Below, piece after piece: positions 51,555 to 63,448 of a stretch of 64,000 bases of DNA (position 1 is the first letter of the stretch; each line of letters begins with the position of its first letter). Under the pieces are notes generated by a model. That model did no database searches. It was not told where the DNA came from and worked only from the letters and a program-made list of their open reading frames with translations. Location of the stretch: positions 1 to 64,000 of the forward strand of contig QUOL01000030.1 of assembly GCA_009761415.1 (NCBI GenBank). Direction: 5' to 3'. The DNA is from Sarcomyxa edulis. Its lineage: Eukaryota; Basidiomycota; Agaricomycetes; Agaricales; Mycenaceae. Both the position numbers and the translations under genes were made by a program.

Positions 51555-51930
51555 TAAAAAAAATTTTTGGGTTTGTTGGAACAGTATATGGCTTCTTTTG
51601 TGGTTTTTTGTACTGTTTGGTTAATATCATTATTACCACTTCCTGAACTACTTATTTGTCCCTCAGTAAAATAGTTTATATGGCTTTCTTGACCTAAATT
51701 AAAATAAATCATGCTAATATCTTGGCCTGTAAGTCTTGATGGTTCTAATATATGTAAATCTAAATTATTAATTATTGAAACTACTACAAAAATAAATAAT
51801 AAACCCTACAACAAGACCAAAGAGAGTTAAAAATAAGGCGTTTCCGAACAGACTAACTCAACAAAATTTAAAAAGATAACATTGTTCATTTTTTTTAGTC
51901 TATCAAATAGCTTTTAAAAATAAAAGAGTA
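51555..51930 (-). pseudogene. unassigned frameshifted ORF with a membrane helix
   Basis: One frame reads KFCWVSLFGNALFLTLFGLV then VGFIIYF; a frame shifted by one continues VVVSIINNLDLHILEPSRLT and a polar tail of about 60 residues to TAA at 51556. If joined it would be a one-helix protein of about 120 residues. I do not recognise the family. Confidence 0.35.
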
Positions 51931-51963
51931 TGTGATTTAAATTAAAAATATAAAGCGTCAATA

Positions 51964-52036
51964 GGGAACAGAACTTGACTGGTTTAAGTGTCTCCCTTTT
52001 AAGGAGAAAATCTTGGTTCGAGTCCAAGTGTTCTCA
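51964..52036 (+). tRNA. trnK(uuu): tRNA-Lys (UUU)
   Basis: Acceptor GGGAACA/TGTTCTC, anticodon arm TCTCC-CTTTTAA-GGAGA, T arm CTTGG-TTCGAGT-CCAAG. First gene on the plus strand. Confidence 0.94.
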
Positions 52037-52181
52037 AATAAGCTAAAATAAAAAAAAATAAAATAAACTAAAATAAAATAAAATAAAATTCTTGTGAATG
52101 TAAAAAAATGAGTTTCAAATCAATCAAATATAAAATTATAAAATTAGCGAGCTAACATTAAAAAAATTTAAAAAAACTAAA

Positions 52182-52961
52182 ATGACAAACTTATTTTTTG
52201 TAAACGCGCCGCTGGATCAATTTCAAGTTAACAATTTTCTTTCTCTTAATACACCACTATTTGATTTCTTTAATTTAACTGTAACAAATTTAACTTTATA
52301 TTCTATTCTTGTATTAGTTCTTATCGTTGGACTACATTTTTTAGGTAACAATGAAACTAAATTAGTTCCCTCAAAATGATCTATAGCTTTAGAAACTTCA
52401 TTTGCAAGCCTTAAAAAACTTGTAAGTGAACAAATTGGTACAACAAATGAAAAATACTTACCCTTCATGTACTCATTATTCTTCTTTATTATAATAGGTA
52501 ATTTAGTGTCTAACGTTCCTTATTCTTTTGGTATTACAACTAGCGCAATATTATGTATGGGGTTAAGTTTTTCCATCTTTATTGGTGTAACTATCCTTTC
52601 TTTATTTAATAAAAATATTAAATTTTTTGCAAGATTTATACCAGATGGAACTCCTTTAGCTCTAGTTCCTTTATTAGTATTAATTGAAACTGTGTCATAT
52701 TGTGCAATCAGTATTTCATTAGGAGTTCGAATCTTTGCTAATATGGTAGCCGGTCATACCTTATTAAATATTTTATCCACATTTTTAAGTAAATTATTTT
52801 CCGGTACTTTTTTGGTTAAACTATTAACGCTTATTCCATTTTCTATCTTTGTTGGTTTAATTGCCTTAGAGTTAGGAGTTTCAGTAATTCAAGCTTATGT
52901 GTTTACACTACTAGTAGCATCTTACCTAAAAGACGCGGCCTCTACAAAAGGTGGTCATTAG
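52182..52961 (+). CDS. atp6: ATP synthase subunit a
   Basis: 259 codons from ATG to TAG, with one TGA at 52377 read as Trp (VPSKWSIALE). Proton-channel subunit of ATP synthase Fo in the inner membrane. Conserved blocks: MAGHTLL-type sequence ISLGVRIFANMVAGHTLL with the essential arginine, and FVGLIALELGVSVIQAYVFT. Length fits the fungal family. No intron. Together with trnK it is opposite to cox1/cox2. Confidence 0.97.
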
Positions 52962-53899
52962 TATTTAACCCCTTGGCCTTTTTACAATTGCTTGAATTAG
53001 TTCTCCATTAAAACAAACTTAACAAACTATCTAAACCCCCTTATTTTAACCCCTTATTTTCCCTTATTGTCTACCCTTTTTCTGTTTTAGTTATATACAT
53101 TGATACGTGGACACAAAAAAAAAAAACGGGACTTTTTTTTTTTGGCGCCAAAATTGAGGAAAAAGTGTGTTTTTGTGCTTTTTCGTTTTTTCGTAAATAT
53201 TCGTAGGGATTTCTTTATAGGTTCTACTTTAATTTAAACTTAGCCCGAAGAGTAATGGCATGTTGTAGGACAATTTTTGTATTTTCTAAGATGTAAAAAG
53301 GAGGAGGCAAGACAAAGATCTAGTCAGCATAGAATTAAATATAAGTTAGAGAGGCAAAGAAAAATACTCTAAAAATAATCTAATAATACAAAGGAACAGG
53401 AAAAAAAGACGGGCCAAACCCTCATAGAATTTATATGCAACTCCTCCCATCTGAAAGTTAATATAACAGATAAAACTTTAACACAAAGTATCAGCATTTC
53501 CGCTTTTTGTCTGTTTAAAAGAAAACCAAAGGGAAGGCGGCAGAAAAAAAGAAAAAGAAAAGCTGCTTAAAAAAAAAGTGGGGAGGGGGGAATCCTTTAA
53601 TATTTTATTTTATTTTATTTTATTAGCGCATATAATAGCCGAAAGGAGGGACAGAGACCCCTATACTAATGCTTTTATACTAATGCTTTTAAACATTCTA
53701 ATAAAAATGTTACGTTTTTTTACGACAACCAAAAGTGAATAAATACTAAGGTAAAAAAAAATAACTAATTCTAAAATCAGAGGGAAATAAGGAAGTATTA
53801 TCTACTCAACTCTACTCAACTCTACAAAACTGTTTTATTTTTTTTTCTTTTTAGTTTACATTTTTTTTCCTTAAATTTATTTTATTTGGATCTAATTTA
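52962..53899. other. non-coding region after atp6
   Basis: AT-rich with scattered G runs. One A-run/T-run hairpin at 53113-53143 (loop CGGGAC, flanks CA/TGGCGCC). TTTTA repeats near 53598-53625. No gene seen. Confidence 0.6.
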
Positions 53900-56150
53900 G
53901 TTATCATCGAATCTAATTTATTTTTCATAAATGCTTTACGTCTTCCTCCTATAAATGATACCAGCTTTATTTTCTCTCGTTTAACATATTACCAGCTCTA
54001 TTTTCTTTCGTTTTACATATTTTTGCTCAATTATCATCACAAAAGAAGTTAACCACACAATCCTAAAGTTTTTAATAGACTAAAAATATTGAACAACTTG
54101 TTTTAAGACTATGAATAAATTATTAAAGCAAGTTTAGCCATTTCTTTATTTTTTAAGTATAAAGTAGTATCCTTCTTATTAAATTTATGATTATAAAGTT
54201 CAAATAATTTATTTTTCCCTTTTGCTGGGTCTAATAAAGTAAAATATTCACTTTGTAACTGTTCTTTAATACCTGTCGTAGTCACACCATAAGGGATAGT
54301 CATTAGCCCTCTTTTTACAAGTTATCTGTTAATATTTAAATCATTTAACGAATGACTGAATTTAGCAAACTCAGGGTTAGTTTCAATTAAGGTTTTAAAA
54401 TTATCTATCAGTTTGTAAACATCATTTGGTATATACTCTTTTCCGCTTTCACCAATATTAACAAATTTAGCTAAGTTAACATTATTACTCATAGCAGCTA
54501 AATGTTGTAAACCGTTACATGTAGCATCTAAATAAATAAATAGGTAGGGTAAGGGTACTTATAATATTCTTCCTATCATTTATTCCTTCGTTTTCCTTTT
54601 TTTTGTTTATTAAAAACTATTTAACTTTTTCCCAGTTCACCTCTCTGATAATAATTTTAAAAATGTGAGGGGGCCGTATAGAATCTACCTCTTCAATATA
54701 TAAAAATAGGGAAATAGATAAAATTTTCTTCACCTATTAACCAGTCATAAAATAAAAAAACTCGATAGATAGGGAAATAAATTTATCATTTAGAATTGAT
54801 TATTATGCTTTTGTATTTTTTTTTAACTTCTTCTCATTTATACTCTAAACATAAATTATACAATTCATTTGTTTTTTTGCCTGATTTTTTTTATATAAAC
54901 AAAATAACGCAACGCCCCCTAAGCTGACGCTTTAGTGTCTTAGCTGGGGTTAAAAATTTTTTTTTTAAAATTTTTTACGTGTGTTTCTAATTTAATAAAA
55001 TTTAAGATACCTTCATAATTGTTTTCTAACAAATCAAGAATATAATTTAATACATTATAATTTATGGAATAACTAACTGAACCTAATTTATTCACATCGT
55101 TAACTATATAATCATTTTTAAATAAAATATTAACAATATTAGTATTACTTTTTCTTATTAAAGTTACCTTATTTTTTAAATTTAAAATATCATTGTTTAA
55201 CTCCTAATTTAAATATAACCACCATAGTTTGTAATTATTAACTTATTATCTAAAAATTTTTTTAGATCCTGTCAATTTTTGTCATTATCATACTGAACTG
55301 TATTAACCAACCAATAGATATAAATAACTTTTTGATTTTCATTAACATATTGATAGATCCTATTATCTAAAAATATACTCAGAGGTCTAAAATATAACAT
55401 ACTTATAATAACCTCTATAATTTCGATATGCAAACTATCTAGTTCTTATTTAACATCTACATTTTTATTTCTTTTTTTCTGTTTCTGTTTCTGTTTCTGT
55501 GTAGGGTCACCTTCGTTATTACATTCTTTTTTAAATTATTTTTTATACTTATTAAACAGTTTATATCAAAACAAAATAAAAAACTACTTAATAATAAATG
55601 GTTAATCGATAAAGATGTTTCTTAACACTATTACCTCAAAAAAAATATATTATTCTTAGCAAAAGCATAAACAAGTTTATACCAAATAACATTCTCAAAA
55701 TAAAATATAAAATCACAATTAAGCTTATAAGTATTCTCTAAAATGCTCATAATATAAGTAACATTGTCCTGACTAAAGAGTAAAAAAAAAATCAGTCTTC
55801 CAAATAGTTAAATCCTTGGAATTAAGAAGGGGCATTAAATTAAATTCATCAGGAACCTTTTTATCAGAAGACATTACCTCAATAACATCAGTTTGTATAT
55901 TATCACAATCTACCTTTACAAGAACAAGATCTCCAGCATATATATCTTTAAATTTCTTTATAGAATTAACATCTAAAAAATCAATATCATAATCTTTATC
56001 TACAAAATAACAACTAGTTATAAGATCATATTTATCAATCCCTTTCTTAATATTATTAATGTTAACACCATAAAATTTAACAAATACATTCTTCTTAAAT
56101 ATATCATCAATATTATTATTATTATTATTAACCTTTGATTTTTTTTTTAT
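53900..56150 (-). pseudogene. rpo: phage-type RNA polymerase (mitochondrial plasmid rpo), decayed
   Basis: Pieces in order on the minus strand: an unassigned 118-codon open stretch near 55785-56140 (IDKYDLITSCYFVDKDYDID), a frameshift in a T run, then about 50 more codons; KNWQDLKKFLDNKLIITNYGGY near 55225-55280; VSYSINYNVLNYILDLLENN near 55050; YLDATCNGLQHLAAMSNN near 54515 (catalytic T7-like motif); MTIPYGVTTTGIKEQL near 54290. Stops and shifts separate them, and the region around the YxG fingers is missing or unrecognisable. Family known from linear mitochondrial plasmids. Confidence 0.72.
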
Positions 56151-56275
56151 TTTTTTTTAGGTTTACTTCAACTCCATTTTGTAGGTTGAATTTATTTTAT
56201 AACTGATTTTATTTTTTTTTGCTCTTCTTATTCCCCTTTGGTTAATTTTTTTTTGAGTTTTAGTTGTTTAAATAT

Positions 56276-56344
56276 AGCGCAATTGGGAATCGAACCGAAA
56301 CTAGCAGATCATGAGGCTGCTGTGCTGCCTTTACACTATTGCGC
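56276..56344 (-). tRNA. trnM(cau): tRNA-Met (CAU)
   Basis: Acceptor GCGCAAT/ATTGCGC, anticodon loop CTCATGA, T loop TTCGATT. Initiator or elongator not decided; one mismatch closes the anticodon loop. Confidence 0.88.
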
Positions 56345-57787
56345 GTGAAGCGTAAAATCTGGTGTAACTACAAAAAATTCTCTATTTTTAGAACTTTGTT
56401 TTACTATCTAATATAAACCAAGGTAGCCTAAAAAAATAAATAAATAAATAAATTTATGTTTGCTTCGTTTTGTTTATATATGTAATTAATCCATAATTAT
56501 CCAGAAGCTATTATTATTAAAACTCCTGTTTTTAGATGCAACATGTAATGGTATTCAACATTACGCAGCTTTATTAAAATATGCAGAGTTAGGAGAGTGG
56601 GTTAATCTACATTCGACATTCGACATTCGTCCCTAAAGGTGAAAAAAAATTTTATGCTAAAACTCAGAGATAGAAAAAACTTCGTTAATATAATCCATAC
56701 ACAATATTGAGTAAAGGGGAGATGTCTGATTTTATATTTTGATTTATCTTGTAATATTAGTAGGTTGTGTTTTAAGGGGATATTGGGTTTATTGATGTGT
56801 TTTGTTAATGTGTTATTATTTGTTGTTGTTGTTGTTTATTAGATTATACTGACATATATGCTAGAATAAAATAGAATAAAATAGAATAGAATAAAATAGA
56901 CTAAAATAGAATAAAATAGAGTCTTGATTGGTCTCTCTTCCTATAAGATTTTACTCTGAGTTGGAAAATGACGAAATTTGTTTTTGTTTTTACAACTAAA
57001 GACTGGGTTTAAAAATTAATTTTATATTCCAAACTAGTTACATCTTGAACATTGTCTTCATTTTTTTTTGTCTCATTTACATTGTCTTCATTTTTATAAG
57101 TTGGAATAAATTTTGTGTTTGCTTAGAACAAATATATATTACAACGGAACCCAAGGTTTAAAAATTGTTAGATATAAAATAAATCAAAATAAGTGAAAAC
57201 ATTAAAAAATCCTTAGCACTTAGATAGAGTAGGTAAGAAAATAAGAAAGGCACCAGAAAAAAAAAAATTATTTTTTTTTTCAGTGCACTTTTTTTTTTTA
57301 GGTTCTTTTCTTTTCTTTTTTGTTTCATTTTTTTCCTTTTTTATTAAGCCCTTCTTTATTAAACTACTTCCTCTTCAAAAGCTTCCTTTTTTATTTAGCC
57401 CTTCTTTATTAACCTACTTACTCTTCAAAAATTAAAACAGTTGCGCTGCGCATGATATTCAATTAGCTTCGTAACTACATCATAACTACCTTGTTTGAAG
57501 TTTTTTTTTTTACTTTTATTTTAATTTTAATTTTCGAGATACTGGTTATTTTATAAGGACAGAGTAACGTTTTTCTAATATTTTTACCTCTACACTAGGT
57601 TAAGGAATTAAAGTTTAAGTTTAAGTTTAAGGGGTTAAAGTTTAAGGGGTTAAAGATTAAGTTTAAGGAAATAAGGGGTAAAGTATAAGGGGTTAATTAG
57701 CTAAAACGAAATAGAATAATGAAAATGAAAATGTTTAAAGGATTAAATGATTAAATGATTAAATGATTAAATGATTAAAGGATTAAC
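56345..57787. repeat. repeat-rich spacer
   Basis: Outside the rpo relic: AAAATAGAAT units at 56860-56925, TTTAAG/GGTTAAAG units at 57598-57690, GATTAAAT units at 57740-57785, A/T hairpin at 57250-57282. No gene. Confidence 0.7.
56526..56635 (+). pseudogene. second rpo fragment, opposite strand
   Basis: LDATCNGIQHYAALLKYAEL then GEWVNL: the same catalytic motif as at 54515, but a different sequence and on the plus strand. Only about 35 codons remain. Confidence 0.7.
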
Positions 57788-58627
57788 TTATTTAGGTGAA
57801 AAAAAGCTTTTGTCGTCAAAACTGGGAATTCGTGATTTGATGAAAATAGAAAACTGATTCGTTTCTTTTGTTCTGGGAACTAGTTTCGGATCTATCCGTC
57901 TATTCTTTAAGTGAGAAATACCGCTTTTTGTTATTTTATACTTTGGATAAAACTCTCGTATGAAGGCTATAATAGAGTTATAATCACTTAAAGTTTTTAA
58001 ATCTTTCTCTTGGTCCATCCCAAACATAGAAGGGGGGGATTCTAGGCTAGTACACCTTTAAAAAAGGTTCTAACAGCTATTTCTAGATCTGAATTATATC
58101 GTTTAGTACTTGCTTTTGAAGTTAATACGTTATAGTTTTTTGCCTGGTTAAATGTAGATAAAAATCTTAAATTTCTGCAGACTCAAGCATTTTTCACGGG
58201 AAGACTATCTAACAATATAGTGCTTAGTTTTTTTTTTTAACATTAAAACAGAAAATCATGGCTATCAAAGTTTGTCGGTTCAACAATCAAACGTCTGTTA
58301 TCAAAAAACTGTTTATATGTTTGGTCTCGATTTATTTTAGTTAAATGCCCTCCATACATATATATATATCTGGCAGACCTCAAGTTAGACTGGATAAACT
58401 CAAAGGTCTTATCCTCACTCTTTAGATTTTCGGTGAAAAAGGTAATAAGATCATCTTTATCTAAATTTCTAGGTTGATACCCTGTTATAGCCTTGATATT
58501 CGACTCAATACCCATCTGACCTCTAGTAGTCCAAGATATAATACCCAATCCAGATTGTTTCAATTCTAGACCTTCAGCGTTTTGACTCAGCTCAACTCTA
58601 ATCTTTCTATATTCTTTGAACAGCAAG

Positions 58628-58654
58628 CAAAAAAAAAAAAAATTTTTTTTTCTT
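58628..58654. repeat. A-run/T-run hairpin inside dpoB
   Basis: A run then T run between the motif C region and LLFKEYRKIRVEL. Confidence 0.75.
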
Positions 58655-60705
58655 TTTCTGGTCTGCGCAGGTTAATAATTTATTTTCTAAATCCGGCAAG
58701 TCAGTAATAAATCCGTCTGTTGTCACCGAAACTACTTTCCCTCCCAATTTGGCTATATTGTCTAAACACTCACCTACTACACTTCGAATGAATGCAGTTG
58801 TATATGAAGCTAAAATAGGGTTCGAAAGGTTTGAAGATTCAATTGTGTGTTTCCCGAATTTTACATCGAATTTATTCTTATTACTAATTCCCTGACTAAC
58901 GTTTCCATAGATACTATTACCTACTTCTTTGTATAATAAATTATTTATGTGGCCTTTTGGAAACTCTCTCTGCTTTTTTTGTACTTCGTTTATTATGGAG
59001 TTGAAGTTTATTAAAAATTACTTCTTTTTTAGCCTTGGTTTTATCATCTTCTACCATTCTTCTAGAAAAGGGTATACAAACTATCGAAAAAATCTTAAAA
59101 TAACAATTTCTTGCGTTTTCCCTTTGGTTTTAGACCTACAGGAATAACCAAAGAGGTGGCAATAGAAATTCAGCTCCAGTTAAAAAGGCTCGTCCAGAAA
59201 GAGGATAAACGGTAGTAGTATTATCTACAAAAACGGGTATTGAGGGGTACTTAACCCCTACATAGAAAACAGAAACAGAAAAAAAAAATTGGAAATCGGT
59301 GTGAATAATATAATAGTTGTAAACTAGTTTCTCATCGTTATCTAATAGAGGATTAAATCGTATAATTTTTTCTCCTTCTAGCTTTTCGATATAAACGTTT
59401 TTTACATTGTCCTCACTTTTTTCTACTAAAAAATCTCTCGAATTGTCAGAGAAAACGCTTTCAGCTTTTATTTCTTCAGAGTAAAACGTTCCAAGATTCT
59501 CCATCCATATAGTGTGAGCAGACGAATAATCGGGATGACCTATTGTCGCCATAGCAGTAGTATAAGCACTAGTCAAATCATAGTCAAATCAAAGCGTTTA
59601 TCTATCTACTCCAAAACAAAAGCATTCGTTTCGTCCTTCCTTTAAATTGTCTATGAAATACGTTAAGATTAAACCTATGTTCCCGTTTACCATAATTCCT
59701 TTAGGCGTTTTAAGTTTTTCTGAATTTGAAAGAAGATAGTCAGGATCAAGTTGATATCCCTTATAATCTACTGCATCTCAACTGTTTACCACGAACTGTT
59801 TTCCCAAACCAGACAAAGTTATTGGTACACCTAACCTCTTTAATCCGAAGTTGAAATCTTCCATAGCATTAGCGTGTGTTAGAGTGATTACAGCATCTTG
59901 TATAGCATAATTCATAAAGAGAGGTTCGTTCTCTAATAGAAGAAGGTCCATGTTAGATTTATAATGAGAAGGTAAGTCTACTTTTTCAAAATCAGATCCG
60001 TATAGTTTTCCAATTGAAGCTAAACTTCGATTTCCTGCCGGAGCAAGCAGCATTGTATCTCTAATAATAACTAGATGATCATGATACTTGAACAGTTGTC
60101 AAATCGAATTAAAACTTTTTTGGACTATATCTAATTTCTCTTTAAATTCTTCAAAATCATTTAACATGGGTAGATCTGCTGACGTCATATGAGCTATAAT
60201 GAAATTATGTTTTGTTCAACTTAGAGTTACGTCTGCTACTTCAGTCTCAGATCCAAGACTACACAACACAATTCTTTTTCTGGAATATTTCACCGAATTT
60301 GTTATGTTTGCGCGATTTTGAATTACATTTTGAATTGTTTTATTGTATTCAACTCAATTTTTAATTTGTAGGGGAGTATTTTTCCCGCTTGCATTCTTCA
60401 AAAGATATAACCAACGATTTAAGTGATTTATAATATCAGGTTCCCCCATTTTATCGGATTGGTTTAACAATTGGACCAAGGAATACCCATCATCATTATC
60501 ATTTAAATAGATATGCTTTTTTATTGAGGTTCTTTCAAAAGAAAAAGAAATTCGTTAGTCGAGAACGATTCTATACCCTTAGTTTCACTTAAAAAGTCTA
60601 CCATTTTTATTAAAATATTATCATATTCTCTAGTTTTTAAATTCCGTACTCTTCTGATAGCTAGTGAAATACTTCTTTCTAATCTATTAAGTTTTCAAGA
60701 TTTTT

Positions 60706-60738
60706 TAATCTTTTGTTTTAAACATTAAGATAGAGGTA
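60706..60738. repeat. palindromic element inside dpoB
   Basis: TTTTACCTC...ATGTTTAAAACAAAAG on the coding strand, reads TSILMFKT as in the intron 11 endonuclease copy. Confidence 0.8.
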
Positions 60739-61130
60739 AAAGTTTGGCCTGTTAGAGTGTGAATAACTGCAAATTTGAAAGGCGAAAGGCGGGGTACTTT
60801 AAGAAAAGATTTAGTATTTACGGCCAACTGAACAGAGATTAATTTATTTTAAAAATCCGAAATATTTTTATATTCGGTATCAAGACCGGTATAAACGTTC
60901 TGAGCTAAACTAACCCCGCGTTTATGAAGTTTTATTCTGATGGCAGGGTCGAGCATATTGTACAATTTTAACGTAAGAATTTCATAATCAATAGTAAGAT
61001 CAGACTCATTATCGCTATCGTAGTCATTTTTTCTTAAAAGTTCAAGCATTTGTACACATAAAAAATAAAGATTAACAAAAATAAGGTTAGAGGTTCACTT
61101 GTACTCGTCAAGAGTTATTAGTTATTCGGC

Positions 61131-61721
61131 TTAACCCTCTATTCTAGCAGCCTCGTGTTTAGCTAGTCTTTCAGATTTTATTTTTTCAAGTCCAAATTTT
61201 AGATCTTCTTCAGAAATAAGGTTTGCGTTAAAAGAGTCTTTCGGAACAAAAAATTTTTTACCCGCTTCATCGTCAGCGTTATATACTTTACGGTTTAGAA
61301 GGGATTCGAAAAGAGTAGTGAAGGAATCAAATTTTTGAAGGACGTAACCCTTACGATTGATGCTTTGAAATTGGTATAATATTTCCTCAATCTTGCGTAA
61401 TAAAAAGAAAGGGTTCTCAATATAATTTTCGTCGAAATCTAACCAGATAAGGCTAGTAGGTTCTTCGCCTTTATCAGGATGATCGAGGTTATTAATTTTT
61501 CATTGAATTCCGTTTAAATCGACTATTTTATCAACTTTAGGTACTTCAAGACTTGTAAAAAAAGCATCGTTCTTCGATTTTCGTGAACTCACGTCGCTTA
61601 TAAAGTTTGTTAAAACGTTTAATACTTTATAGCGATTGTTATAGGGGTGTTTTGCAAAGGCGTATTTAATAAAATGAAATTGGCGAAGTGGGGCGTGAGC
61701 AATAATTTGTTGGAACATCAT
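61131..61721 (-). CDS. unassigned ORF upstream of dpoB
   Basis: 196 codons from ATG at 61721 to TAA, one TGA as Trp (IQWKINN). Starts MMFQQIIAHAPLRQFHFIKY, rich in charged residues, and ends LAKHEAARIEG. It lies 82 nt before the dpoB relic, same strand. It may be the N-terminal (terminal protein-like) part of the polymerase ORF, as in plasmid genes, or an independent gene. No motif recognised. Confidence 0.55.
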
Positions 61722-61798
61722 TATTTTTTTTTGTTTTCCTTTTTGTTTTTACTTTTCCCTGGCCTCTCTTATTTTTTAGCCTCCTTTTTTACCCTATA

Positions 61799-61869
61799 TG
61801 GAGAAAGATAGATTCGAACTATCATATCTGTAGTGCAAATACAACTGATTACCATTATCAGATTCCCCC
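61799..61869 (-). tRNA. trnA(ugc): tRNA-Ala (UGC)
   Basis: Acceptor GGGGGAA/TTTCTCC with two G-U pairs, anticodon arm TTGTA-TTTGCAC-TACAG, T arm ATAG-TTCGAAT-CTAT. Confidence 0.94.
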
Positions 61870-61976
61870 TTTAATTAGTAATTATATTATATTATACTTT
61901 TTTTTTTGTTTTTTTTTCTAGCTTTGTCTTTTTAATTTAATTTATTTTTTTTTGGATACTATATTTGAAAAAGGAA

Positions 61977-62060
61977 TACGAACAAAGAGACTTGAACTCT
62001 TAAGGGACTACTCCCACTCCTGCTTAAGAGGAGACTGTTTACCAATTTCAACATGTTCGC
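61977..62060 (-). tRNA. trnL(uaa): tRNA-Leu (UAA)
   Basis: Acceptor GCGAACA/TGTTCGT, anticodon arm CTCCT-CTTAAGC-AGGAG, long variable arm GGGAGTAGTCCC. Confidence 0.94.
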
Positions 62061-62219
62061 TTTTTACGTAGCAAAAGAAAAGTTACTTTTTATTTATTTA
62101 TTTATTTTTATTAAAACAAAGGTAAGGTAAGGGAAATTTTTTTTAAATTAATATTTGACTCTTTTAAAATGAAAAAAAACCAAATGAAAACTTAAAGAGA
62201 AGAGAAGAGAAAAACACAC

Positions 62220-62293
62220 AGGTTTTAAGAGGACTCGAACCCCTGTAGAAAGTATTAACAGTACTCCGCTTAATCCAACTCAGCCATAAAACC
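62220..62293 (-). tRNA. trnN(guu): tRNA-Asn (GUU)
   Basis: Acceptor GGTTTTA/TAAAACC, anticodon loop CTGTTAA, T arm with TTCGAGT. Confidence 0.95.
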
Positions 62294-62959
62294 TTAAAAA
62301 TTTTTTATTTTTTGATGAATTTTTATTTATTATTTACGTAAAATTAGCTAATCTTTTATAATCTCTTTTAGAGTTAATTAATGCATTTTTTATGTTTATG
62401 TTTATGTTTATGTAAGACTTTCTGGATTCTAACCAAGTCACCGTTTCCCTGCCTCTTTTTTTATTAATGACTTAGATATCGATAGGATCGGATCTGTTTG
62501 ACTACCGGTACCCCGGATAAGGGGGTAGAAAATAAAACTTAAAAAAAATTCAAAAGTTAGTATAGAGTTAGATTTTTATAGGACAAATTTGGTTTAGAGT
62601 AGCTGTTAAGCTTCCTATCTGAATCTTGTCTAAGAATTAGTAGGTTAGAAACTGGAGTTGTAAATTTCAAGAACTTTTGTTTTTTTTTTTTGTAAACATA
62701 CTTAAGTGTTAGATCTTTATTAAAAATTAAAAATTAAAAGTTTAAATATTCTACTTATTTTAAACCACACAATTATTTGAGTTACAAAGATATTTTCTTA
62801 ATTAACCTTGAACCTTACCTAAGTTTATTATTTATCGTTAAATAAAGTTGAAACTTCAGATTTAGAAATCTATACTCTCTTTTAGTCAAAATAATTAATC
62901 TTATATCAGTTTTTTTTACCTACTCCTTAATAGAGATAGTAAAGGAAAAAAAGTATTTA
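62294..62959. other. AT-rich spacer
   Basis: No gene seen; TTTATG repeats at 62392-62415. Confidence 0.6.
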
Positions 62960-63345
62960 ATGATTTATAACCCAAACAATTATTGGAATGAAAAAGACAT
63001 TTTCAAACGTTACAACACTAGAAGAACCGGTTATAATACTGACACATAAAATGCTATAAAAAAATATAAATTAGGTTGTGATGCACTTAAAAAATAAAAA
63101 AATTTAGCTTTTTTTTTAACCCCTTTAAAGATACATACTAAAGGATTTATACTCTTCACTATATCCTTCAATAAGAGTACGTTTGTTAAAAAGAGGTATT
63201 AAATTTTTTTTAAATACTTATGTAGTTTTTGAGACTGAATATCAACAACTTGATGAAAAACATAACGAATTACTCTCTAGTCAGTTAGCTGTAAATAGTA
63301 AAATTATTGTTAAAATACCTTTAATCACTTATTTTAAACTATAAA
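62960..63345 (+). pseudogene. second dpoB N-terminal relic, opposite strand
   Basis: FETEYQQLDEKHNELLSSQL then AVNSKIIVKIP at 63220-63325 matches the exonuclease I block of the minus-strand dpoB (DTEYKN...NKLISVQLAVNTK). Upstream pieces NNYWNEKDIFKRYNTRRTGY lie near 62965-63040. Truncated at about 63345-63448 by a group II intron relic. Confidence 0.7.
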
Positions 63346-63448
63346 CTTTACATACCGTTACAAATCGGATTTACCCTAGCCTACAAAAAAAAGCAAATCG
63401 GGTTGTAATGCTTGAGTGTAGTATAGATCACAGCATAGATATTATAAC

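Larger units (their letters stand above)
57788..61049 (-). pseudogene. dpoB: family-B DNA polymerase of plasmid type, decayed
   Basis: Protein-primed polymerase blocks in order: exonuclease motif GLDTEYKN (60870), HNFIIAHMTSADLPMLNDF (60170), YAIQDAVITLTHANAM (59900), motif A FDYDLTSAYTTAM (59590), KYPSIPVFVDN (59240), motif B GNSIYGN (58910), motif C VVSVTTDGF (58720), C-terminus to 57788. Breaks: TAA after SDF (60850), palindrome at 60706-60738, frameshift near 60545, TAA just before motif A (59597), shifts near 59140 and 58990, A/T hairpin at 58628-58654, shift in a C run near 58030. Long stretches between are intact, so the decay is fairly recent. Confidence 0.85.

Noticed and set aside
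57598..57785. CRISPR-like array
   Set aside because: Simple tandem repeats of 6 to 8 bp without spacers.
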